Assembly (NCBI GenBank): GCA_026552955.1
Contig: JAPMTS010000014.1
Location: 62,001 to 126,000 of the forward strand
Length of the DNA: 64,000 nt
Direction of reading: 5' to 3'
From: Candidatus Methanoperedens sp.
Lineage (GTDB): Archaea; Halobacteriota; Methanosarcinia; Methanosarcinales; Methanoperedenaceae
This document shows, in pieces, positions 1 to 6,565 of this stretch (position 1 is its first letter; each line of letters opens with the position of its first letter). The notes below the pieces were generated by a model. That model made no database searches and had not been told where the DNA came from. It worked only from the letters and a program-made list of their open reading frames with translations. Made by a program: the position numbers and the translations under genes.

Positions 1-733
1 ACTCTTTTATCGCTTCCTGGGATGCAACCGGTCCCATAGGAAGCATCTGGTAGTTAATGTTTTGTCCATCCGGTATTTGAAATGATTGGAGCAAAGAACT
101 ATTTGTATAAGGGTCAAAATTCTGAATAACGCCCTGGGAAACCAATAGCAGGGCTGCTATGATAGAAATTGGCAGAAGAATGTATAATACACTCTTGGTT
201 ATATCCTGCCAGAAATTTCCGATGGTCTGGGAAGTATGTCTTGTAAAACCGCGGATTAAGGCGATCGCTATACACATACCCGTAGCAGCGGAAAGAAAGT
301 TCTGTACCGACAGTCCCGACATTTGGGTGAGGTAACTTGCTGTTGTTTCACCGCTGTATGCCTGCCAGTTGGTATTTGTAACAAAGCTTATGGCTGTATT
401 GAATGCAAGATCCAGAGGAAATCCTGGAAATCTTTGGGGATTTAGAGGAAGCATGCCCTGCAAAAGCAATATCAAGAATAAAACGATAAATCCCAGACCA
501 TTAAATAAGAGCAGTGCCTTAGCATAATCTTTCCAGTCCATCTCTTCATCCTGCCTTATACCTGATGCCTTATAGATCAGATTTTCAATAGGTACCAGGA
601 TAGGACTTAAAAAAGTACGCTTTCCCTGATATACATTTGTCATATATGCTCCCAAAGGCTTAGCAAGCAGGGTCAGGACTATCAGGAAGAATAACATCAC
701 ACCGATGTCAAAAAGAATCCCCATAGCTGTCAT
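1..733 (-). CDS. kdpA: KdpA, potassium-transporting ATPase subunit A (N-terminal part, cut by window edge)
   Basis: This is the N-terminal 244 codons of KdpA, the K+-binding channel-like membrane subunit of the KdpFABC P-type pump; the gene runs off the left edge. The translated frame is strongly hydrophobic from residue 4 onward and carries the KdpA selectivity-filter signature FVTNTNWQAYSGE near residue 120, followed by the QMSGLSVQNF segment, both family hallmarks. The ATG at 733 is preceded on the minus strand by GGAG about 8 bases upstream, which favours it over the in-frame ATG three codons later. The remaining kdp genes should lie to the left, outside the window. The gene is divergent from rpl15e. 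Kdp systems usually respond to low potassium; no operator is recognised here. Confidence 0.93.
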   Translation of the reverse strand, partial: MTAMGILFDIGVMLFFLIVLTLLAKPLGAYMTNVYQGKRTFLSPILVPIENLIYKASGIRQDEEMDWKDYAKALLLFNGLGFIVLFLILLLQGMLPLNPQRFPGFPLDLAFNTAISFVTNTNWQAYSGETTASYLTQMSGLSVQNFLSAATGMCIAIALIRGFTRHTSQTIGNFWQDITKSVLYILLPISIIAALLLVSQGVIQNFDPYTNSSLLQSFQIPDGQNINYQMLPMGPVASQEAIKE

Positions 734-735
734 AA

Positions 736-949
736 CATGCTCCTTTATAGCTAATTATAATAACTCCATCTTTGTACTACTATGTCACTTTGAGTTCTCA
801 TGTGGCCACCAGTGATGTGTATACTTAACTACATATATACTTTGTGAGGAGAAAATACTCTTCTCCAGAGATTTCATGATGAATACCAGAGTTCAATAAT
901 TTATCATATGCAGAAAGATATATTAAGATAAGGAAACATCTGGACAGCC
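736..949. other. Intergenic region between kdpA and the rpl15e leader
   Basis: No convincing gene was found in this stretch between the divergent kdpA and rpl15e. It contains TATA-like A/T-rich blocks near 755-764, 831-840 and 916-928. The last one, AGATATATTAAGA, is spaced suitably to start an rpl15e transcript near position 948. A box-C-like ATGATGA occurs near 867 but no matching box D partner was found, so a C/D RNA is not called. Confidence 0.4.
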
Positions 950-1050
950 GCAACAATCAAACTAGCAGCGGGATTCTGCTCAAGATTTGTGGTTTCCCGC
1001 AGGGATGTGGCCTGACAAGGCTGAACCGTAAAACTTAATTGGAGAAAACA
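950..1050 (+). promoter_or_regulatory. Candidate structured 5' leader of rpl15e
   Basis: If transcription starts about 25 bases after the TATA-like box at 916-928, the rpl15e mRNA has a leader of roughly 100 bases. It can form a hairpin with GCGGGA at 968-973 pairing TCCCGC at 995-1000, and a second with GCCT at 1010-1013, loop GACA, and AGGC at 1018-1021. A clear Shine-Dalgarno GGAG follows at 1041-1044. This could be a ribosomal-protein autoregulatory leader or an unrecognised small RNA. The pairing is visible in the sequence; the function is inference. Confidence 0.3.
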
Positions 1051-1638
1051 ATGAAATCAATGTACGCGTACATCAGGGACGCATGGAAAAAACCCGACGA
1101 ATCAGATGTCGGTGAACTTTTATGGGAAAGGATGCAGGAATGGAGACGAGAACCCGCTGTAACAAGGCTGGACCATCCAACAAGACTTGACAGGGCAAGA
1201 GCCCTGGGTTTTAAGGCAAAACAGGGTATTGCTGTGGCGCGCGTGAGAATAAGGCGCGGCGGCAGGCGAAAATCAAGATGGCAGCGCGGAAGACGAACCA
1301 AGCACATGGGCGTAAACAAGATTACGCCGGGAAAGAGTATCCAGAGCATTGGTGAAGAGCGCGTTTCACGCAGATTCCCAAATATGCATGTATTGAACAG
1401 CTATTGGGTAGGACAGGATGGAAAACACAAATGGTATGAAGTAATTGTCGTTGATCCCAACCACCCTTCAATAAAGAGTGATAAAAACCTTAAATGGATG
1501 TGCAATAATACCCAGAAAGGCCGCGTATTCAGAGGAAAGACAAGCGCAGGCAGAAAGGGCAGGGGCCAGAGACGAAAGGGCAAAGGAACCGAGAAAACAA
1601 GACCCAGCCTGAGCTCGCACCACAATACTGGCAAATGA
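1051..1638 (+). CDS. rpl15e: 50S ribosomal protein L15e
   Basis: This is archaeal/eukaryal L15e (195 aa), a large-subunit rRNA-binding protein. The sequence has the family pattern [12 protein letters not shown] at the start, a central arginine-rich [17 protein letters not shown] segment, the [21 protein letters not shown] block and a very basic C-terminal tail. Length is normal for the family. The ATG at 1051 was chosen because GGAG at 1041-1044 is correctly spaced; a TTG at 1039 would place the Shine-Dalgarno inside the gene. It overlaps the next gene by 4 bases (ATGA at 1635), so the two are probably co-translated. Confidence 0.97.
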   Translation: MKSMYAYIRDAWKKPDESDVGELLWERMQEWRREPAVTRLDHPTRLDRARALGFKAKQGIAVARVRIRRGGRRKSRWQRGRRTKHMGVNKITPGKSIQSIGEERVSRRFPNMHVLNSYWVGQDGKHKWYEVIVVDPNHPSIKSDKNLKWMCNNTQKGRVFRGKTSAGRKGRGQRRKGKGTEKTRPSLSSHHNTGK

Positions 1639-2054
1639 ATGTACATTATATCACTTTTCGGGCAAGCGTTCATGCCACCGAAAGTGATGACAGGGTAAAA
1701 AGTGCCCTGTCGCTTTTTCTTTTAGATAATAAGATCAATGCAACAAAGACCGAAGGTCATTTTGGAAATCCCATCACTTTACTTCAGGGACAAATTAAAG
1801 GAAAAGACTGTATACGTTCTATCGATCTGATAAAATCAGGCCTTTTGGAACATGAACTCGAAAGGCTAAGAAATGAACGCTGTGAAAGAATTGATGATGA
1901 ATGTTGCCTTTATATAAGGTTCGATAAGCAGGCTGCTTTTGATGGAAAGGTCAGGCTTGCCAAGATCACGGATGCTATCACAGCAAAAATCAAGCTTAAA
2001 GCATATCCGGCCCATTATGAAAAAGCGCTTGAAGCTGCTAAAAGGCTTTTTTAA
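1635..2054 (+). CDS. RNA-binding protein, COG1325 (putative exosome-associated) family
   Basis: This 139-aa protein matches the archaeal COG1325 RNA-binding family, usually found beside L15e and exosome genes and described as a predicted exosome subunit. Visible features are an N-terminal strand segment ([12 protein letters not shown]), the [11 protein letters not shown] block around residues 44-54, and a [15 protein letters not shown] segment near residue 95 followed by a lysine-rich helix. It starts within the rpl15e stop codon, a coupling that fits the known gene-order pattern. Direct exosome association in this organism is not shown by the sequence. Confidence 0.85.
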   Translation: MNVHYITFRASVHATESDDRVKSALSLFLLDNKINATKTEGHFGNPITLLQGQIKGKDCIRSIDLIKSGLLEHELERLRNERCERIDDECCLYIRFDKQAAFDGKVRLAKITDAITAKIKLKAYPAHYEKALEAAKRLF

Positions 2055-2122
2055 CTACAAACAAAACCTTTATCTTTCACGGATACATTTACGGGGGATA
2101 CCCCCCATCAATTAAACAAGGT

Positions 2123-2198
2123 GCCTGGGTGGGGTAGCTGGTTATCCTATGGGACTGTGGATCCTACGACTCGGGTTCGAATCCCGACCCGGGCCCCA
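2123..2198 (+). tRNA. tRNA-His (anticodon GTG), CCA end encoded
   Basis: A full cloverleaf can be drawn. The acceptor stem GCCTGGG (2123-2129) pairs CCCGGGC (2188-2194) with one G-U. T8 is at 2130, the D-loop carries GG at 2140-2141, and the anticodon stem TGGGA/TCCTA encloses loop CTGTGGA with GTG at 2157-2159. A 4-base variable region precedes the T stem TCGGG/CCCGA with loop TTCGAAT. The discriminator is C73 (2195), the hallmark of tRNA-His, and CCA follows at 2196-2198. No intron is seen. Position -1 is T rather than the G required in mature tRNA-His, so G-1 would have to be added after transcription. Confidence 0.94.
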
Positions 2199-2222
2199 TA
2201 CATTTAATTCGAGATTATCATT

Positions 2223-2915
2223 TCACATTTCAACGATATATTTCCGGAGGAACCCGGGATGCCATCCAATATCGTTGAACAGATTTGCCAGAATAAATGC
2301 GATAGTCAACCTGACGTTACCTTTTTTCAAATACCGTCTGGGTGAGGTCACTATTCTTCTATCCACCTGCAAAAGCCGGCCAAATCGTTTGGCTTTCCTG
2401 CAAATCTCAACATCTTCAAGAAAAGGGATATCATCATAACCTCCGATCTTCTGAAAAACTTTCTTTTTCAAGAATATCCCATAATCCCCAAAAAAAACGT
2501 GCGTTAGACCTGCTCGAATATTACCGATATAGCTCTGAAATTTCAAGAAAGAGCCAGGATTGGAAAATGCCTGTTTGAAACCGCCACCTGCAACATTATT
2601 ATCATGGGTAACTTGCTCTATGATCGTTAAAGCATCCTTATCGAGAACGCAGTCAACATGAAGAAAAAGGAGAATATCGCCCTGTGCCATTTTCGCTCCC
2701 TCATTCATCTGGATCGCTCTTGAGCGCTCGGATATCAGCAAGAGAAGTTTATGATTGAAGCTATGAATGCACTTTTGCACTTCCTCTCCTGTTCGGTCAC
2801 TGCTTTTGCCATCTACCATTATGAGTTCAAAATCTCCCTCCAGCGATCCAATATGAGATATAAAGGATTTTATATTTTTTTCTTCATTGAATACCGGAGT
2901 TATTATGGAAATCAT
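2223..2915 (-). CDS. Family 2 glycosyltransferase (TIGR04283-like)
   Basis: This GT-A fold glycosyltransferase (230 aa) begins with the classic MISIITPVFNEEKNI motif and has a nucleotide-sugar metal site (LHVDC, residues around 90), a GGGF segment and a FLEDVEICRKAKRFGR acceptor-side block. The pattern resembles the TIGR04283 'radical SAM/selenodomain-associated transferase 2' group. The open frame extends 18 codons further (TTG at 2969, ATG at 2954), but the family usually starts at the MIS-type methionine, and a TATA-like CATATTTA on the minus strand near 2972-2980 would place transcription start near 2952. No good Shine-Dalgarno is seen. Substrate is unknown. It is divergent from the next gene. 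Confidence 0.75.
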   Translation of the reverse strand: MISIITPVFNEEKNIKSFISHIGSLEGDFELIMVDGKSSDRTGEEVQKCIHSFNHKLLLLISERSRAIQMNEGAKMAQGDILLFLHVDCVLDKDALTIIEQVTHDNNVAGGGFKQAFSNPGSFLKFQSYIGNIRAGLTHVFFGDYGIFLKKKVFQKIGGYDDIPFLEDVEICRKAKRFGRLLQVDRRIVTSPRRYLKKGNVRLTIAFILANLFNDIGWHPGFLRKYIVEM

Positions 2916-3014
2916 ATCTGTAAAACCATTCAATAATATGTCAGAAACTTTCATATATTCTGAGGTCAAGTTCTAAATATGGTGGGATCTTTAAAAATTG
3001 ATGGTGACAGGGTG

Positions 3015-3647
3015 ATGACCGCAGGCAACGGTATTCTTATTCTGGGTATCGCATGGCTTTTATTCTGGCTTGGGCCTGCTTTTTTTCTTTTCAGGGAAGA
3101 TCCAAGATGGGGTCATAATTTCGCGATTCCCTTAACTTTTATTACAGCAGGGCTTGCTTCGAATACAAGGATCATTTCATGCCAGCTAGTAGCGGTCACA
3201 AGCGCATTCTTCCTCGTCCCCACGCTTCTGGCATACTGGTCATGGGCTGTTGCCACAATGATCTCAGGAGGGCTCCTGGGTTTATTTTTGATATTGTACG
3301 TTATTGAAATCAGGAGAGAAACGGAACTGATAATTCCAAACCCGAGGTTGAGAACATGGCTTAAGATCCATCTTCTGACATTTACTTACCTGGGTCTTGC
3401 TCACATGCCGCTCATATTCTATCTCATAAGATGGACAAATCCGGACGCCTTCGCGAAATTTCTTCCTCCGGAACATGAAATTTCTACAAGTGTCTTCAAT
3501 GCTATGCTTTTGCCTCTGGTCATACTTGCCATACTTGAGAGATTCGTAAAGAAGATCGGGATTTTCCAGGTCGCAAAAGCGGGATTTATCTGGGTTGTCC
3601 TGATGGTGGTTATTCCTCTCATTTCCATTAACTTGCTTGGCCAATGA
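3015..3647 (+). CDS. Hypothetical integral membrane protein
   Basis: This 210-residue protein (222 if started at 2979) is not recognised. It has about six hydrophobic segments: ILILGIAWLLFWLGPAFFLF, one around FAIPLTFITAGLAS, paired segments around residues 55-95, one at LLTFTYLGLAHMPLIFYLI, a LLPLVILAILE segment, and a C-terminal FIWVVLMVVIPLISINLL. No soluble domain or catalytic motif is visible. GGTGA at 3002-3006 followed by GTGATG favours a start at 3012/3015. A TATA-like TTCATATATTC near 2950-2960 would fit transcription from about 2980. It stands alone between the divergent glycosyltransferase and the radical SAM pair. Confidence 0.6.
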   Translation: MTAGNGILILGIAWLLFWLGPAFFLFREDPRWGHNFAIPLTFITAGLASNTRIISCQLVAVTSAFFLVPTLLAYWSWAVATMISGGLLGLFLILYVIEIRRETELIIPNPRLRTWLKIHLLTFTYLGLAHMPLIFYLIRWTNPDAFAKFLPPEHEISTSVFNAMLLPLVILAILERFVKKIGIFQVAKAGFIWVVLMVVIPLISINLLGQ

Positions 3648-3670
3648 GCTAAAATCCTGCAGAAAAGTGA

Positions 3671-3679
3671 ATATATATG
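3671..3679 (+). promoter_or_regulatory. Candidate TATA box for the radical SAM/methyltransferase pair
   Basis: ATATATATG lies in the short gap before the radical SAM gene. An archaeal start site about 25 bases downstream would fall near 3700, leaving a short leader that includes GGGGTG at 3705-3710 before the ATG at 3715. This is sequence-pattern evidence only. Confidence 0.4.
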
Positions 3680-3714
3680 AAGATGTACGTAATATGCGTG
3701 CTTCGGGGTGTTGA

Positions 3715-4782
3715 ATGAATAATAAAGATCCAGCAATAATGTACGGTTGCTTTCATCCTGACCACATTGAAGAGATGAAATATTTTGAAGAATGCAAGGT
3801 TTATACCGTCCAGATAGAATCAAATCTGGCCTGTCCCCAGGGGTGCCTCTATTGTTATACTGCCTCAAAAGAAACACAAATTCAAGAGCTTTCAAAAAAA
3901 GTCATATTCAGGATAATAGATTCAGCTGCAAAAATGGAGGTCAGGGCTATCGACTGGCTGGGCGGCGATCCTCTTGTCAGGAATGACTGGTATGAGGTAA
4001 TGAAATATGCCTTGGATAAAGGCCTGAAGAACAATATCTGGACAAGCGGCATCCCTCTTGAAAACGAAGAAGTGGCAAAAAATGCTGTCGAGGTATCTGA
4101 AGGTGGTTTTATCTCTGTGCACCTTGACAGCCTGGACGAGGAGATATACGGCAAGCTCCATACTGGAGCTCCCGGAACTAAGATGAAGGCGATATTAAAA
4201 GGAGTAGATAATGTCCAGTCCTATGGCAAAAGACCGGAGAATATGATAAATTGTATCACGTTCTCAAAACTTTTGGCTGGAGAAGATGTAAAGAGAACGT
4301 CAGGGTATTTTTTCAAGGAAAAGGGAATGAGAACATGTCTCACCCAAATGTGCAGAACAGGTCTTGCACTCGATCACCAGGACTGGATACCGGGTGTCAA
4401 TGACATAAAAAGTGCCTGCGAAAAAAGAGATGAACTGAATAGTCCGGATTCTGGCTTTTCGATAAGCACAATGGATACCACTAAATTCTACTGCGGAGGC
4501 ATAATTTGCGTGACCATAGATGGTGATGTTACTCCCTGTTCCGTGATAAGGAAAGGATTTGGCAATATCCATGATATGACACTGGAAAAGATCATGGAAC
4601 GATATGGTAACGAACTTATGTTCGCCCAACTTCGTGATCCAGCTCATATGAAAGGACACTGCGGCAGCTGTGAAAATAATTCAGTATGCTGGGGATGCAG
4701 GGCAATAGCGTATTATGAAAAAGGTGATATGCTCGCCCCTGACCCTATGTGCTGGATGAACCCGGAAAATAACGTGCAATGA
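3715..4782 (+). CDS. Radical SAM / SPASM-domain protein of unknown substrate
   Basis: This 355-aa radical S-adenosylmethionine enzyme carries the [4Fe-4S] motif CPQGCLYC (C-x3-C-x2-C) near residue 40 and a GGDPL segment near residue 85 in the AdoMet-binding strand. It has a cysteine-rich C-terminal SPASM-type region: CGG and TPCSV around 260-275, then CGSCENNSVCWGCRA and DPMCW near 320-350. SPASM proteins bind auxiliary Fe-S clusters and modify peptides or make cofactors. A second cysteine group (TCLTQMC) lies near residue 210. GGGGTG precedes the ATG. The stop overlaps the next gene by 4 bases, so the enzyme and the methyltransferase form a two-gene operon. The product is unknown; a peptide or cofactor maturation role is inference. 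Confidence 0.85.
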   Translation: MNNKDPAIMYGCFHPDHIEEMKYFEECKVYTVQIESNLACPQGCLYCYTASKETQIQELSKKVIFRIIDSAAKMEVRAIDWLGGDPLVRNDWYEVMKYALDKGLKNNIWTSGIPLENEEVAKNAVEVSEGGFISVHLDSLDEEIYGKLHTGAPGTKMKAILKGVDNVQSYGKRPENMINCITFSKLLAGEDVKRTSGYFFKEKGMRTCLTQMCRTGLALDHQDWIPGVNDIKSACEKRDELNSPDSGFSISTMDTTKFYCGGIICVTIDGDVTPCSVIRKGFGNIHDMTLEKIMERYGNELMFAQLRDPAHMKGHCGSCENNSVCWGCRAIAYYEKGDMLAPDPMCWMNPENNVQ

Positions 4783-5597
4783 ATCATGGGAATACGAAAA
4801 TGGAATGTAAGAGATTGGACTTCACAATAGGGGATGTTATTGAGATATACGAGGGACCTGTTGGCAGGCTGTGGGAATTATTGATGGGAGAAGAGATACA
4901 TGTGGGCGGGGAAAAGGAAACAGACCTTCTTGCCGAAAAAGCAGGGATAAATAAAACATCTTCTGTCCTGGACGTGTGCAGCGCCCTTGGCGGACCTGCA
5001 CGTCACCTGGCACGAAAATACGGATGCAGGGTTACAGGACTGGATGCGACAGGGAAAATGGTGAATGAGGCGATAGTAAGAACAGAAAGAGATGGACTTT
5101 CCCATCTTGTAAGTTTCAGGCAGGGGAACGCTCTTGACATTCCTTTCCATGCAGGAACTTTTGACATTGTATGGGGGCAGGATGCCTGGTGCTATATTAC
5201 CGATAAAGAAAGATTGATCCGGGAAACAAACAGGGTTCTGGGAACAGGCGGAGTTATCGCTTTTACCGACTGGATACAGACAGGAAAAATGGCAGATAAT
5301 GAGTGTGAGGAACTGAATACCTTTATGGCTTTTCCGTATATGGAAACGCAGGATGGGTATGAGGAAATATTGATGGACAAAGGTTTCAAGATCATAGAAA
5401 AAGAGGATTTGAGCCGTGATTTTGCCCGTCACTGTCACCTATACCAGAATAAACTAAGGAATGAATTGAAGCAAACGATAATTTCTCATTACGGGAATGA
5501 ATTGTACCAGGCAGCAGATGACGGACTTGACAAATGGGTAATGGCTGCTGATGAAGGAAAGGTGGGACGCGCAAGGATGATAGGGAAAAAGATATAA
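4779..5597 (+). CDS. SAM-dependent methyltransferase, sarcosine/dimethylglycine methyltransferase-like
   Basis: This class I methyltransferase (272 aa) has AdoMet motif I VLDVCSALGGPARHLA near residue 65, with cysteine and serine in place of the usual first glycines, an acidic GLDAT loop, and motif IV FDIVWGQDAWCYI near residue 130. The leading EIYEGPVGRLWELLMGEEIHVGG region resembles small-molecule N-methyltransferases of the sarcosine/dimethylglycine type, but the substrate cannot be read from sequence. It starts inside the radical SAM stop codon (ATGA); an alternative ATG at 4800 has GGGA upstream. It is convergent with the lipoprotein gene at 5605, leaving only 7 bases between stops. Confidence 0.82.
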   Translation: MNHGNTKMECKRLDFTIGDVIEIYEGPVGRLWELLMGEEIHVGGEKETDLLAEKAGINKTSSVLDVCSALGGPARHLARKYGCRVTGLDATGKMVNEAIVRTERDGLSHLVSFRQGNALDIPFHAGTFDIVWGQDAWCYITDKERLIRETNRVLGTGGVIAFTDWIQTGKMADNECEELNTFMAFPYMETQDGYEEILMDKGFKIIEKEDLSRDFARHCHLYQNKLRNELKQTIISHYGNELYQAADDGLDKWVMAADEGKVGRARMIGKKI

Positions 5598-5604
5598 GAG
5601 GAGG

Positions 5605-6255
5605 TCACTGTTCGTATGGAGGCCCTCCAAAATCACCCTTATTATTGTATCCTCTGCTCTCCCAATAACCTTTGTAGGATGAATTAACAAGTTCAATATG
5701 ATCTATCCATTTTGCCCACTTATATCCATATTTACCTTCAGCCACAAGCTGCAGGGGAAATCCCCTATCCGGAGGAAGAGTCATATCATTAATCCTGTAA
5801 GCCAGCATGATGTTATTATCCACAAGATAACCAAGATCATGGGATGTTGAATAGCCATCTGCACTATAGAAAATAACATTAGTGGCATTTTCTTTTATCC
5901 CGGTTTTATCAAGCAGTGTTTTCACGGTGACCCCTGTCCATTTTGCGGTAAAACTCCATCCTTCTACACAATTCAGGTTTATGACTTTAGAGACCGGAGT
6001 ATAGGTCGTTATCTGGTCATACGTGAAGTTTGCGGGTCTTTCTACCATACCATCGATTTTCAGTATGTAGGTATCTTTATCGATATATTGGGTACCTTTA
6101 ATTGCATTATTGCCCTGCTCGCTTATCGGTGTGAGCTTTATGCCCAAGTATTGAGTAGCTTCGGTTTCATTTCTATTGTCCTGCATTGAAAGGCACCCCG
6201 AGATCAGTACCAATACAAAAAGGTACAATAATAGGATCGACCAGGTTCTTTTCAT
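5605..6255 (-). CDS. Molybdopterin-binding-fold lipoprotein (sulfite oxidase/YedY-like domain)
   Basis: This 216-aa secreted lipoprotein has a hydrophobic N-terminus ending in the lipobox LISGC (Cys near residue 21), so it should be anchored outside the membrane. The rest matches the oxidoreductase molybdopterin-binding domain (PF00174). DGMVERPANFTYDQI is followed by NLNCVEGW, whose cysteine (near residue 95) is the position of the Mo ligand, and the tail has the LPPDRGFPLQLVAEGKYGYKWAKWI block. It is shorter than sulfite oxidase and lacks the dimerisation domain, as in small YedY/MsrP-like proteins. No partner heme protein is adjacent, so the electron acceptor is unknown. Confidence 0.83.
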   Translation of the reverse strand: MKRTWSILLLYLFVLVLISGCLSMQDNRNETEATQYLGIKLTPISEQGNNAIKGTQYIDKDTYILKIDGMVERPANFTYDQITTYTPVSKVINLNCVEGWSFTAKWTGVTVKTLLDKTGIKENATNVIFYSADGYSTSHDLGYLVDNNIMLAYRINDMTLPPDRGFPLQLVAEGKYGYKWAKWIDHIELVNSSYKGYWESRGYNNKGDFGGPPYEQ

Positions 6256-6565
6256 AAAATTTCTTTCTCCCGTCTAATTATGAGAATGTATCTTTAATAT
6301 GTATTTAAACTTCTTGCTGAGAAAATCCTTCCATATTATCGATAAAAAATATATTGGCAGCACAAGGTATTAAGGTGAAAAAGTACAACTATAATTTGTA
6401 ATAGAGAGTGGAAAAAGAGGGAATTAATTCAACAGTTTGTCTTTATTGTGTTCAGGCATTCTACAATGATTAGAAAGATGGTATTGCGGTTTTAATGGTA
6501 AATTGTGATGTGTGTCACCCGAGCACCCCGGGATTAATGGGTGCACCTCCTTCTTATTGATATAT
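6256..6565. other. Gene-free region between the lipoprotein gene and aglB
   Basis: About 310 bases with no convincing gene. The sequence is A/T-rich on the lipoprotein side and holds that gene's candidate promoter. Toward aglB it shows short inverted pieces around CACCCGAGCACCCCGGGATTA that do not form a convincing hairpin. No repeat or RNA gene is recognised. Confidence 0.4.
6301..6310 (-). promoter_or_regulatory. Candidate TATA box for the molybdopterin lipoprotein gene
   Basis: Read on the minus strand this is GTTTAAATAC, a near-consensus archaeal TATA element about 46 bases before the ATG at 6255. A start site about 25 bases downstream leaves a leader of roughly 20-25 bases that includes GGGAG. 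Confidence 0.5.

Noticed and set aside
866-1020. Possible box C/D small RNA upstream of rpl15e
   Set aside because: A box-C-like ATGATGA (867) and CTGA elements exist, but spacing is too long and no C'/D' pair was found.
2092-2107. GGGGGATACCCCC hairpin before tRNA-His as a terminator
   Set aside because: The 3-base loop is tight and no T-run follows, so it is not called a terminator.
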